Source: JBBQER01 sp052148155 (GTDB lineage Bacteria; Actinomycetota; Acidimicrobiia; IMCC26256; PALSA-610). Taken from it: DNA of 64,000 nucleotides. A program made the translations under genes and the position numbers. The stretch spans positions 40,784 to 104,783 of the forward strand of contig JBKQIY010000198.1 of assembly GCA_052148155.1 (NCBI GenBank), in the 5' to 3' direction. Below, one piece after another: positions 43,070-51,456 of this stretch (position 1 is its first letter; the number at the start of each line of letters is the position of its first letter). Under the pieces are notes generated by a model. That model was given only the letters and a program-made list of their open reading frames with translations, was not told the DNA's origin and searched no databases.

Positions 43070-43120
43070 GCAAACCCGTCCGGGTCTCCGCCCGGCCCGT
43101 CGTGCCCGATCCGAACCGTG

Positions 43121-43140
43121 GGAGTGATCACTCCTAGAGT
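43121..43140 (+). promoter_or_regulatory. Operator and -10 of the merR-menG-menF operon
   Basis: The perfect palindrome GGAGTGATCACTCC (43121-43134) directly abuts TAGAGT (43135-43140), which lies 6 bases before the GTG at 43147. A dyad between the -35 and -10 regions is the classical position for MerR-family regulators. A related dyad lies in front of menB at 50611-50624. Confidence 0.65.
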
Positions 43141-43146
43141 TGGTCC

Positions 43147-43929
43147 GTGGAGCGGTGGCGTGTCGAAACCCTGGCCGAGCGGGCCGACGTGTCGGTCGAC
43201 ACAATCCGTTTCTACCAAAAGCGTCGGCTGCTTGGCGCGCCGATGCGAGACGGCCGGCTTGCCTGGTACGGGCCCGAACATCTCGATCGGCTGGCCCGGA
43301 TCCGCGAGCTCCAAGGACACGGTCTGACCCTCGCGCTGATCGGGCGGGTCCTGAACGGCGATCTCGATGCGACCGACGCACCCCTCGCCGTCGCCCTCGC
43401 CGTCGCGGAATCTCCAGAGGAGTTCCTCTCCCTCGCCGAGCTCGCCGACCGTTCGGGCGTACCGCGATCGCTCCTCGAAGCGGTCGCGCGCGAGGGGCTG
43501 CTCGTGCCTCGCATCCACGAAGGCGGCGAGCGCTACACGAGCAGCGACGTCGACGTGGTCCGCGCCGGGCTGGCGTTGCTGGAAACTGGGTTCCCGTTGT
43601 CAGATCTTCTCGCGCTCGCCCGCGAGCACAACGCGTCGACCCACGACATCGCCGAGCAGGCCGTCGCGCTCTTCGACCGCTACGTTCGCACGCCACTGCG
43701 TGCGTCTGCCATCTCCGACAACGACAAGGCACGCCAGCTCGTCGAGGCCTTCCAAAAGTTATTGCCGGCCGTGACTGCGCTCGTCGAACACCACTTCCGA
43801 CGCGTGCTGCTCGCGGTTGCGCAGGAACACTTGGAATCGGTAGGCGAGGAACACGAACTCGCTGCCGCAAATGCGGAGGGGGCGCGTCAACTCGAGACTC
43901 GACGTTCGCATTTTGGACTCCCAACGTGA
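43147..43929 (+). CDS. MerR-family regulator with two DNA-binding modules, probable regulator of menaquinone genes
   Basis: The 260-residue protein starts with a MerR winged helix-turn-helix (residues 1-70; TLAERADVSVDTIRFYQKRRLL). A second MerR-like module follows at about residues 92-165 (LAELADRSGVPRSLLEAVAREGLL, then GERYTSSDVDVVRAGLALLETGF). The C-terminal part is helical without cysteine clusters, so it does not look like a metal sensor. Its stop overlaps the GTG of menG, placing it in the menG-menF operon. The palindrome in its own promoter recurs at menB. Control of quinone biosynthesis is inference from these positions. Confidence 0.85.
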   Translation: MERWRVETLAERADVSVDTIRFYQKRRLLGAPMRDGRLAWYGPEHLDRLARIRELQGHGLTLALIGRVLNGDLDATDAPLAVALAVAESPEEFLSLAELADRSGVPRSLLEAVAREGLLVPRIHEGGERYTSSDVDVVRAGLALLETGFPLSDLLALAREHNASTHDIAEQAVALFDRYVRTPLRASAISDNDKARQLVEAFQKLLPAVTALVEHHFRRVLLAVAQEHLESVGEEHELAAANAEGARQLETRRSHFGLPT

Positions 43930-44642
43930 TCGAGACCCCGACCCCGCCGTGGCCGGGGAAGCATCGGCTTCCGCAAGGAAAAGAAAAAGCGCGCGCGGTC
44001 GAGGAAATGTTCGATCGGATCGCGCCGCGGTACGACCTGCTGAACCGCCTGCTGACGTTCCGTATGGATGTCGGGTGGCGACGGGCGGCGGTGCACTCGC
44101 TCGAGCTTGTCTCGGGCTCCCGCGTCCTCGATCTCGCCTGCGGTACCGGCGATGTGTGCCGGACCCTCCAAGCCAACGACTACCGGCCGGTCGGCGTCGA
44201 CTTCTCGGCCGGCATGCTCGCGGCTGCCCACACCAACGCACCGCTCGTGCGCGCCGATGCCGCACGTCTCCCATTCGCCGACGGCACACTCGACGGCCTG
44301 ACGTGCGGGTTCGCGCTCCGCAACTTCGTCGATCTCGGTGTCGTGCTGGCCGAATCCGCCCGGATTTTGCGTCCACGGGGCCGCATCGCGCTGGTCGACG
44401 TGAGCGAGCCCACGCGCGGGCCGGTCCGAGCCGTGCACCGGCTGTGGTTCCGGCGGGTCGTTCCTTTCGTCGGCGGCGTCGTCTCCGACCGGAGCGCGTA
44501 CGCCTACCTCCCGGCATCCACCGCATATCTCCCGACGCGTCCGCAGCTCCTGCAGATCGTCGCAACTGCCGGTTTCATACGGGTCGAGCACCGCACATTG
44601 GGCGCCGGCGCGGCCCAACTGATCACCGGGACCCGCGGATGA
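43926..44642 (+). CDS. menG: Demethylmenaquinone methyltransferase
   Basis: The 238-residue SAM-dependent methyltransferase of the UbiE/MenG family has the signature EEMFDRIAPRYDLLNRLLTFRMDVGWRR, the SAM-binding VLDLACGTGDVCRTL and the CGFALRNFVDLG motif. It methylates demethylmenaquinone in the last step of menaquinone synthesis. The GTG start overlaps the stop of the merR gene (GTGA) and its stop overlaps the next start (ATGA), giving a tightly coupled merR-menG-menF operon. Confidence 0.93.
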   Translation: MIETPTPPWPGKHRLPQGKEKARAVEEMFDRIAPRYDLLNRLLTFRMDVGWRRAAVHSLELVSGSRVLDLACGTGDVCRTLQANDYRPVGVDFSAGMLAAAHTNAPLVRADAARLPFADGTLDGLTCGFALRNFVDLGVVLAESARILRPRGRIALVDVSEPTRGPVRAVHRLWFRRVVPFVGGVVSDRSAYAYLPASTAYLPTRPQLLQIVATAGFIRVEHRTLGAGAAQLITGTRG

Positions 44643-45829
44643 CGAACGCCGATACCCGTCTCGCTCCCCACCGACGTGTTCTCGCCGCGCGCACCGAGCT
44701 GCTCACCGACGGCGGGAATTTGCTCGACCACCTCGGCCCCGACGGCACCGCCTGGCTCGACGGGCCGCGCGGCTTCGCGACCGCGGGCATCGCCGCAATC
44801 GTGGAGCCGTCGCACGCGGTGGCGGCACTCCGCGCGATCTCACGTGACGACGTCGCTACAAATCAGACAACCCATGCGGCCATCGGTCCGAGAGCCGTCG
44901 GCGCCCTGCCCTTCGCCGGCGGCGGCCGGATGATCGTGCCCGCCCGCATCGTGGAACGCGACCGCGATGGGCTGATGTGGCGGACGGTCATCGGACCGGC
45001 AATGCCGGACACGTTACGGGCGGCTGCCCGCTCGACCACGCCGACGAGCTACACCATCTCCCAGGTCACGGATGCCGATGCGTGGGACACGAACGTGTCG
45101 GCCGTCCTCGCACTCGTCGACGCGGGCGCCGTCGAGAAGGTCGTCCTCGCACGCGAGGTCGTCATCGACGCGAGCGAGCCGTTCGACATTGGCACGATCG
45201 CCCGCACGCTGCACGCGACGCAGCCCGACTGCATCGTCTACGTCGACCACGGGTTCGTCGGCGCGAGCCCGGAACTGCTGGTGCGACGCGCCGACCACGC
45301 CGTGACCGCCCGGCCGATGGCCGGCACCGGGCCGCGCGCCGATGAGCTCGTGCATTCCACGAAGGACGCCCGCGAACACCACTTCGTCGTGGAGGCGGTC
45401 GTCGGCGTGCTCTCGACCGTGTGCGATGACGTGCACGCGCTCGCCGTCAGACCGGTCGCGCTCACGGATCTGACCCACCTGGCCACCACGATCACCGCCC
45501 GGGTACGAGACCTCGACACGTCGGCCCTCGACCTCGCGCTCGCGCTGCACCCGACCCCCGCAGTCGGGGGAACACCGCGCTCGATGGCGCTCGCGACGAT
45601 CTCACGCCTCGAACGTTCGCCCCGCGGTCTGTACGGCGGACCGTGCGGCTGGGTCGACGCCCGCGGCGACGGCGAGTTCGTCGTCGCCCTGCGTGGCGCA
45701 CAGATACACGGAACCCGGGCTCGGCTGCACGCCGGTGCCGGCATCGTCGCAGGTTCGCGATCCGACACCGAATGGGCTGAGACGCGGGCCAAACTCGAGC
45801 CGATGCTCCGCGCGCTCGTACGTATCTGA
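44639..45829 (+). CDS. menF: Isochorismate synthase
   Basis: The 396-residue chorismate-utilising enzyme has the conserved C-terminal catalytic region: KVVLAREVVID, ARPMAGTGPRADE, the HPTPAVGGTPRSMAL motif and YGGPCGWVDARGDGEFVVALRGAQIHGTRARLHAGAGIV. It converts chorismate to isochorismate, the first committed step of the classical menaquinone route. It follows menG with a 4-base overlap. Entry into a siderophore pathway is possible, but the men neighbours argue against that. Confidence 0.9.
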   Translation: MTNADTRLAPHRRVLAARTELLTDGGNLLDHLGPDGTAWLDGPRGFATAGIAAIVEPSHAVAALRAISRDDVATNQTTHAAIGPRAVGALPFAGGGRMIVPARIVERDRDGLMWRTVIGPAMPDTLRAAARSTTPTSYTISQVTDADAWDTNVSAVLALVDAGAVEKVVLAREVVIDASEPFDIGTIARTLHATQPDCIVYVDHGFVGASPELLVRRADHAVTARPMAGTGPRADELVHSTKDAREHHFVVEAVVGVLSTVCDDVHALAVRPVALTDLTHLATTITARVRDLDTSALDLALALHPTPAVGGTPRSMALATISRLERSPRGLYGGPCGWVDARGDGEFVVALRGAQIHGTRARLHAGAGIVAGSRSDTEWAETRAKLEPMLRALVRI

Positions 45830-45849
45830 ACGCGTTCAAGAACGCGTTC
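45828..45849. repeat. Tandem copies of a 10-bp palindrome
   Basis: GAACGCGTTC occurs at 45828-45837 and 45840-45849, a 12-base period. Each copy is self-complementary and resembles the AAC-N2-GTT core of KstR-type TetR operators. The first copy overlaps the stop codon of menF. Confidence 0.6.
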
Positions 45850-46312
45850 TACCACCGTGTACCTATCAACGTCGTCGTCGGGAGCATCGACGGACAGACC
45901 GAAACGGTGACGTGCCGTGTGCTCGATGACCCGCGCTTCGCCAACACTCATGGCCAGCGTCCCGACCCGCCGAAACGGAAAGACCTTCATGACGCGGTCG
46001 AACATCGGCTCACGCCCGAACCCCCACGGCTCTGTCACGACGATCGTCTCGCACGTCTGGCGCGCCGCCTCGTCGAGCGCGCGTCCGGACTGCGAAACCG
46101 CGAACGCCGACACGTTGTACTCGCCGATGTCACACGGCGTCACCGCCCCAGCAGCCCATAAAGTTGGTCAGCGCGGCGACCTCCGAATCGGAACCGGGCT
46201 CTGCGTTCGGCGTTCGCTCATGCTCGGATCGACGATCCTTCACGGGCCCGCCCTTGAACCATCCGCCCGCGGTCGGGCTGGACCCGACCGGGCTCCAGGA
46301 TCGGCCGACCAC
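45850..46312 (-). pseudogene. Unidentified coding remnant, probably frameshifted
   Basis: On the bottom strand two partly overlapping frames have coding-like codon use (G or C in most third positions). The first runs from a GTG at 46312 to a TGA at 46130 (ending ALTNFMGCWGGDAV). The second starts at about 46143 with TPCDIGEYNVSAFAV and goes on through EPWGFGREPMFDRVMKVF until it enters the antisense of menF. A one-base shift near 46140 would join them. I do not recognise the family. It lies just downstream of menD on the same strand. Confidence 0.35.
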
Positions 46313-46324
46313 AGGAGCGCGCCG

Positions 46325-48085
46325 CTAGATCCGCTCGCTGACGACCGCGGCGACCGCCTCCCAGAGCGCGCGATGGTGCGCGATGGCGGAGTGGCGATCG
46401 ACGGGCACGACGAAGACGCGCAGCTTGGTCGACAGGAGACGGTGCGGCGAGATGAGCACTTCACCAAGTGTGTGTCGGTCGTCGACACGCTCCGCGTGCG
46501 CGCCGTGCGCCCTTGCGATCTCCACGAGGTCGAGGTGGTGCGGAGTCGCGAACAGCCGTTCGAACTCCGGGAGCTCCGATGGTGGCAAATAGGAGAAGAT
46601 TCCGCCGCCGTCGTTGTCGAGGACAACAATCGTCGCCCGACAGTGCTCGCCGATCTGGTCGGCTCCGAGCAACCCATTCGTATCGTGCAGGAACGACAGA
46701 TCGCCACAGAGGCCGACGGTCGGTGCTGGTGCGTTCGAGTGCGCGACGCCGAGGACCGTCGACACAAATCCGTCGATCCCGTTCGCTCCTCGGTTTGCGA
46801 GCACACGCAGCCCGTCACGCGGCGCCATGCACCATTCCAGGGCACGGACCGGGAGGCTCGACGCGACGACGAGAGTCGCACCTTCGGGAAGTGCAGACGC
46901 GACGTCACGGGCGACTTGCCCTTCGCACAGGTAGTGGTCGCCGTCACCGTTCGCGAGCCGCGAGTCGAGGACACCGTCAATGGCCGCGCGGGCAGACCGT
47001 TCGATGTCCAGCCAGTCGGCCAACCACGGCTTCATTTCGTGGCGCGGCGACCTCAAAGCCTCGGCAACACCATCGAGGAGCGTGTCAGCATCCGCGGCCA
47101 ACCGCATGTGCGCCGCGTGAGTCGGGTCGAGCCACGCGCCGTCGGGATCGATCAGAATCTGCGGGATCGAAGCATCGAGCCACTCGGTGGCGACTTTGCT
47201 CGTGAGCGCGGCGCCGACGCGAACGACGAGGTCGGGAGTGTGCGCAGTCCCGAACCCCGGGGCCCGCAACAGCGCCTCGTAGGTAGAGATCGCGAGTTTG
47301 CCGGTGCGCAGCTGCGAGATCGGGTCGGCCAGGACGGGCCATCCGGCCGCGGTGGCGAACCGCGCCGCGGTCGTGGGAGCGACGCCGGCACCCCATCCTG
47401 CGACCAACAGTCCGCGCGGATGCGCGCGCACGAGGTCGGCAAGACCTCTGACGTCGGCGACACTTGGCCCACGCGACACGGGCGCCGACCGGGTCCACGG
47501 TCGTCCGTCAAGGCGTCCCGGGACTTCCACGTGCGCGGCGCCGGTCGGCAGCAGAGGCTCGCGAAACGCCAGGTTGAGATGCACCGGCCCCGACGGCGGT
47601 CCGAGCGTCTCGGCAATCGCGCGGCTTGCCAGCGCCCGCCACATCGCACCGCAGCCAGGTTCGTCGCTCGGCGCACCCGGGTCGCAGAACCAGCGCACCG
47701 CGTCGCCGTAGAGGCGGTGTTGATCGATGCTTTGGCCCGCGCCGGTGTCGCGCAGTTCGGGAGGCCGATCCGCCGTGCACACGAGGAGGGGGACGCGCGC
47801 GTAGGACGCTTCCACGACCGCGGGATGAAAGTTCGCGGCCGCGGTTCCCGATGTGCACAACAGCACGGCGGGCCGGCCGCTCGCCAGACCTAGCCCCAAT
47901 GCGCCGAACGCGGCCGATCGCTCGTCGAGGACCACCCGAACGTGCACACGACCGTCGCGAACGAGCGCGAGCGCGAGCGGCGCCGAGCGCGACCCCGGCG
48001 CGACGACCGCATCGGTGACACCGGCACGCGCCCACTCGTCAACGAGCGTCGCGGCGAACGACGCGGTCACGTCACGTTCGCTCAC
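46325..48085 (-). CDS. menD: 2-succinyl-5-enolpyruvyl-6-hydroxy-3-cyclohexene-1-carboxylate synthase
   Basis: The 586-residue ThDP enzyme has the MenD N-terminal VVAPGSRSAPLALALVRDG, the catalytic Glu in LDERSAAFGALGLG, LLCTSGTAAANFHPAVVEA and the C-terminal ThDP-binding GLCGDLSFLHDTNGLL to DNDGGGIFSYLP. It condenses isochorismate and 2-oxoglutarate. The GTG start at 48085 is divergent from menH with a 29-base gap containing the palindrome CCGGAG-T-CTCCGG (48085-48097). Confidence 0.96.
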   Translation of the reverse strand: MSERDVTASFAATLVDEWARAGVTDAVVAPGSRSAPLALALVRDGRVHVRVVLDERSAAFGALGLGLASGRPAVLLCTSGTAAANFHPAVVEASYARVPLLVCTADRPPELRDTGAGQSIDQHRLYGDAVRWFCDPGAPSDEPGCGAMWRALASRAIAETLGPPSGPVHLNLAFREPLLPTGAAHVEVPGRLDGRPWTRSAPVSRGPSVADVRGLADLVRAHPRGLLVAGWGAGVAPTTAARFATAAGWPVLADPISQLRTGKLAISTYEALLRAPGFGTAHTPDLVVRVGAALTSKVATEWLDASIPQILIDPDGAWLDPTHAAHMRLAADADTLLDGVAEALRSPRHEMKPWLADWLDIERSARAAIDGVLDSRLANGDGDHYLCEGQVARDVASALPEGATLVVASSLPVRALEWCMAPRDGLRVLANRGANGIDGFVSTVLGVAHSNAPAPTVGLCGDLSFLHDTNGLLGADQIGEHCRATIVVLDNDGGGIFSYLPPSELPEFERLFATPHHLDLVEIARAHGAHAERVDDRHTLGEVLISPHRLLSTKLRVFVVPVDRHSAIAHHRALWEAVAAVVSERI

Positions 48086-48097
48086 CGGAGTCTCCGG
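48085..48097. promoter_or_regulatory. Palindrome in the menD/menH divergent region
   Basis: CCGGAG-T-CTCCGG contains the GGAG and CTCC half-sites seen at the merR and menB promoters, but with 1 instead of 6 bases between them. It overlaps the menD start codon, so its role is uncertain. Confidence 0.3.
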
Positions 48098-48114
48098 CGC
48101 GCAAGAATGCGGTC

Positions 48115-48819
48115 TTGGCCCGACCGCGAGTTGTTCTCGTTCCCGGCTTCACCCAGACCGCGAGCTCGTGGGCGCGCACGGCCGAAGTCGTACGCGCATC
48201 GTGCGACGTCCGTTCGCTCGACGTGCCCGCTCCCGGAACGTTCGCGACGACCGCCAACGCGATCGGCTCCGCCGGCGGACAAGCGATCTACGTCGGCTAC
48301 TCCATGGGCGGCCGGCTGTGCTTGCGACTTGCCATCGACCGTCCGGACATCGTGCGTGCCCTCATGCTGGTGAGCACATCGCCCGGCATCGCCGATCCGG
48401 CCGAACGGGCGGCGCGGGTGGAAGCCGATGCGCTGCTCGCCGAGAGCGTCGAGCGCGACGGGGTCCACACGTTTCTGGCTGATTGGTTGGCCCAACCGAT
48501 GTTCGCGGACGTTCCGGCCGATGCGCCCGGCCTCACCGATCGCCGCAAGCTCACACCGCAGTTCCTCGCGGCGTGCTTGCGTCGACTCGGGGCCGGTGCG
48601 ATGGAACCGATGTGGAACGAAGTCTCGACGCTGACGATGCCGGTCATGCTCGTGGCCGGCGCCCGCGACGAGAAGTACACGGCGATCGCGCGGCGCATGC
48701 TCGAGCGCATGCACGCGCGCGTCAGCCTCGTCCAGCTCGACGGGGGTCACGCGCTGCCACTGGAACAACCCGCGGTCCTCGGAGGCCTCATCACCGCGTT
48801 CGCGGCTGACCACGGCTAG
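48115..48819 (+). CDS. menH: Alpha/beta hydrolase, MenH-like SHCHC synthase
   Basis: The 234-residue alpha/beta hydrolase has the nucleophile elbow GYSMGGRLCLRLAIDRPD, Asp in GARDEKY and His in GGHALPLE, the triad of MenH. The oxyanion segment VPGFTQTASSW and the GYSMGGR form are typical of 2-succinyl-6-hydroxy-2,4-cyclohexadiene-1-carboxylate synthase. Location between menD and menA supports the name. The TTG start at 48115 is the first plausible one. Its stop shares CTAG with the stop of menA. Confidence 0.82.
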   Translation: MARPRVVLVPGFTQTASSWARTAEVVRASCDVRSLDVPAPGTFATTANAIGSAGGQAIYVGYSMGGRLCLRLAIDRPDIVRALMLVSTSPGIADPAERAARVEADALLAESVERDGVHTFLADWLAQPMFADVPADAPGLTDRRKLTPQFLAACLRRLGAGAMEPMWNEVSTLTMPVMLVAGARDEKYTAIARRMLERMHARVSLVQLDGGHALPLEQPAVLGGLITAFAADHG

Positions 48820-49748
48820 CCGATCCGGAGTCCGGTCGCCAGCAGCGCGGCCAGCACGAGCTGGAATCGGACCGTACCGACGAGTGCTCGAACGAGCGAA
48901 GCCGGGTCGAGGCGCGTACGCACAAGCCGGGCCGGAACGATCGCGAGCGGAGCGGACGCGACCGCGATGAGTGCCCACGGATGCTGTGCGCCACACACGA
49001 CAACGGCCGCCAGAGCGCTCGTCAAACACAACACGAACGCCAAACGTGCGCGCGGCGCGCCGATGCGTACCGCCAAGGTCCGCTTCCCGGCGACGGCATC
49101 TGATGCAACGTCGCGCACGTTGTTGGCGAGCAGGATCGCGCACGCGGGAAGCCCGACCGCCAGTGCGCCCCACCACGCGGCGGCCGGAATGTGACGGTAC
49201 TGCACGTACGCACTGCCGAGTGTCGCGACGAAGCCGAAGAACACGAGCACCATCACCTCGCCCAGCCCGAAGTACCCGTACGGCCGGGGTCCTCCGGTGT
49301 AGGTGACGGCGGCGACGAGCGCCGCGAGCCCGATCAGGAGCAGCCATGGATTCACCGCGGTTGCGAGCGCGGCGCCCACCACGGCCGCGACCGCGAACGA
49401 GATCCCCGCGGCGTTGCGTACCGCCGCCGGCGACGCCCGTCCGCTGGCGACGAGTCGGACCGGACCACGGCGAGCGTGGTCGGTGCCGCGCACCCCGTCG
49501 GAGTAGTCGTTGGCGTAGTTGACGCCGATTTGCAAGGCCAGCGCGACGACCAACGCTGCGATCGCGGCCAGCCAACGGATCGACTCGCCGAGCGCGCCGG
49601 CCGCCGTCCCCACGAGCACCGGAGCGAAAGCAACTCCGAGCGTTTTCGGCCGTGCGCCCGCCCACCACAGGCGCACTGTCGTCGCGGCGGGCCGCGTGAC
49701 GTGCGGGCGCATCGCCGATTCGTTGGCGTCAGACGTTGGAGCCGTCAC
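48816..49748 (-). CDS. menA: 1,4-dihydroxy-2-naphthoate polyprenyltransferase
   Basis: The 310-residue integral membrane protein has about eight or nine hydrophobic segments and both Asp-rich UbiA motifs: GVNYANDYSDGVRGTD and NNVRDVASDAVAGKRTLAV. The latter is specific for MenA. It attaches the isoprenoid tail to DHNA at the membrane. The GTG at 49748 overlaps the stop of menB, so menB-menA is one operon. Confidence 0.95.
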   Translation of the reverse strand: MTAPTSDANESAMRPHVTRPAATTVRLWWAGARPKTLGVAFAPVLVGTAAGALGESIRWLAAIAALVVALALQIGVNYANDYSDGVRGTDHARRGPVRLVASGRASPAAVRNAAGISFAVAAVVGAALATAVNPWLLLIGLAALVAAVTYTGGPRPYGYFGLGEVMVLVFFGFVATLGSAYVQYRHIPAAAWWGALAVGLPACAILLANNVRDVASDAVAGKRTLAVRIGAPRARLAFVLCLTSALAAVVVCGAQHPWALIAVASAPLAIVPARLVRTRLDPASLVRALVGTVRFQLVLAALLATGLRIG

Positions 49749-50593
49749 GGGCGTTTGGGGAACTGGTCGAAGTCTGGGCGACGTTTTTCGAGGTAGGCGT
49801 TCTTGCCTTCCTGTGCTTCTTCAGTCATGTAGTACAAGAGCGTGGCGTCGCCGGCGAGTTGCTGGATGCCGGCCAGACCGTCATCAGCTGCGTTCATCGA
49901 CGCTTTCAGCATTCGCAACGCGAGCGGCGAATGTTGCAACATGCGACGCGCCCACGCGACCGTTTCGATTTCGAGATCGGCGAGCGGTACAACTTTGTTG
50001 ACGAGCCCCATGTCGGCCGCGTCCTGCGCACTGTATTGCTCGCACAGATACCAGATTTCACGCGCTTTTTTCTGTCCGACCATCCGCGCGAGCAACCCGG
50101 AACCGTAGCCACCGTCGAAGCTTCCGACCCGCGGGCCGGTCTGGCCGAAGCGCGCGTTGTCGGCGGCGAGGGTGAGGTCACACACGATGTGTAGGACATG
50201 CCCGCCACCGATCGCGTAACCCGCGACCATCGCGATCACGGGCTTGGGAACTCGGCGAATCTGGACCTGCAGGTCGAGCACGTTGAGCCGGCCGATCCCG
50301 TGATCGTCTCGGTAGCCGTCGTCGCCACGCACCCGTTGATCGCCACCTGAACAGAACGCCTCCGAACCCTGGCCGGTCAGGACGATCACTCCGACGACGG
50401 GATCGTCGCGTGCCAGTTCGAACGCGTCGCGCAGCTCGAAGAGGGTGCGGGGCCGGAACGCGTTACGCACCTCCGGTCGGCAGATCGTGATCTTGGCGAT
50501 CCCGTCCGCGGTCTCGTAGGTGACGTCGGTGAAACCGTCAGGGGTTTCCGGCTTCCATTGCGCTGCCGGTCGGATCTCGGTCCTGGGCGCCAC
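49745..50593 (-). CDS. menB: 1,4-dihydroxy-2-naphthoyl-CoA synthase
   Basis: The 282-residue crotonase-fold enzyme has the MenB-specific segments FCSGGDQRVRGDDGY, GYAIGGGHVLHIVCDLTLAADNARFGQTGPRVGSFDGGYGSG and the C-terminal YYMTEEAQEGK. It cyclises o-succinylbenzoyl-CoA. The GTG at 50593 follows AGGAGG. Its leader contains the dyad at 50607-50628 and a TAGCCT hexamer at 50637-50632, resembling the control region of the merR-menG-menF operon. Confidence 0.97.
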   Translation of the reverse strand: MAPRTEIRPAAQWKPETPDGFTDVTYETADGIAKITICRPEVRNAFRPRTLFELRDAFELARDDPVVGVIVLTGQGSEAFCSGGDQRVRGDDGYRDDHGIGRLNVLDLQVQIRRVPKPVIAMVAGYAIGGGHVLHIVCDLTLAADNARFGQTGPRVGSFDGGYGSGLLARMVGQKKAREIWYLCEQYSAQDAADMGLVNKVVPLADLEIETVAWARRMLQHSPLALRMLKASMNAADDGLAGIQQLAGDATLLYYMTEEAQEGKNAYLEKRRPDFDQFPKRP

Positions 50594-50606
50594 GCCACCT
50601 CCTGAT

Positions 50607-50637
50607 CATGGGAGCATTCACTCCCATGGTCAGGCTA
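50607..50637 (-). promoter_or_regulatory. Promoter and operator of menB-menA
   Basis: On the bottom strand, TAGCCT (50637-50632) is followed by the inverted repeat CATGGGAG-N6-CTCCCATG (50628-50607), extendable to 12 bp with one mismatch. The inner GGAG-N6-CTCC has the same spacing as the palindrome at 43121-43134, and 11 of 14 bases agree. Confidence 0.6.
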
Positions 50638-50676
50638 TTGACCGTCGTCTCGACCGACGAATCGAGCTTGGTTCGG

Positions 50677-51456
50677 TCAAAGCCGCCGGGAGCAGGTGAT
50701 GGAGCCGAGGAACCGTATGGTCCGGGTCGGGGCGTCGGCGAAGAGGGGCGCGGTCGAGTCGAGCAGCCAGCCCCGAAGCTCCGAACGGGGGGTGCCTCGC
50801 TCGGCAGCGGTGACGAACGTGCTGATCGTGAGTTGGTAGTCGCAGAACTGCTCGTGGGTGAGCGCGATGTCGTCGACGAAGAACTCGTCGTCGACCGCCT
50901 CGAACCCGAGCGGGCTGAGACTGTGGGGGTCGCCGACCTGGGGATTGCGCGGCGGCAGCGGGTACCGCTCGAGCGCGAGACGCACCCATTGCGCGAACTC
51001 GGGAACGTCGAGCATCTCGCCCATGAAGTAGTGGTCGTACAGGCCGACCCATCCGCCGGGTCGTAACACTCGCCGCAGCTCGTCGAAGAAGCGAAGCTGA
51101 TCGAACCAGTGCACGCCCGAGCAGCAGGTCGCAGCGTCGAAAAACGCGCCGGGAAAGGGAAGATTTTCGGCGTGCGCGAGGAGATACTCACAGTTCGGCG
51201 CGCGGCGGGCGACGCCCAACATTTCCGGCGATGCATCCACTCCGACGACAAAAGCCGCGAGATCGCCGAGCGCGACCGTCGACATGCCGGTCCCGCAGGC
51301 GAGGTCCAACGCTCGGCCCATCGGTGCGTCGCCCACCAGTGCACGGATACGCGCGAGCGAACGCGGATGGTGGTACGGCCGGCCGCGGTCGTAGACCGAT
51401 CCGACACCCGGCGCCACGAACGGATTCGTGATCGATTCAGACTGCGGAGGCGTCAC
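50677..51456 (-). CDS. SAM-dependent methyltransferase (class I)
   Basis: The 259-residue protein has the SAM motif GRALDLACGTGMSTVALG, GVDASPEMLGVAR, the AENLPFPGAFFDAATCCSGVHWF motif and LRRVLRPGGWVGLYDHYF. It is of the UbiE/COQ5-like Methyltransf_11 group. The GTG at 51456 follows GGAGGA and overlaps the preceding small gene by 20 bases. It lies 84 bases upstream of menB on the same strand, but an own promoter separates them; the substrate is unknown. Confidence 0.85.
   Translation of the reverse strand: MTPPQSESITNPFVAPGVGSVYDRGRPYHHPRSLARIRALVGDAPMGRALDLACGTGMSTVALGDLAAFVVGVDASPEMLGVARRAPNCEYLLAHAENLPFPGAFFDAATCCSGVHWFDQLRFFDELRRVLRPGGWVGLYDHYFMGEMLDVPEFAQWVRLALERYPLPPRNPQVGDPHSLSPLGFEAVDDEFFVDDIALTHEQFCDYQLTISTFVTAAERGTPRSELRGWLLDSTAPLFADAPTRTIRFLGSITCSRRL

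Noticed and set aside
45917..47893. 658-codon top-strand frame
   Set aside because: It is antisense to menD; composition is of shadow type and no domain is visible.
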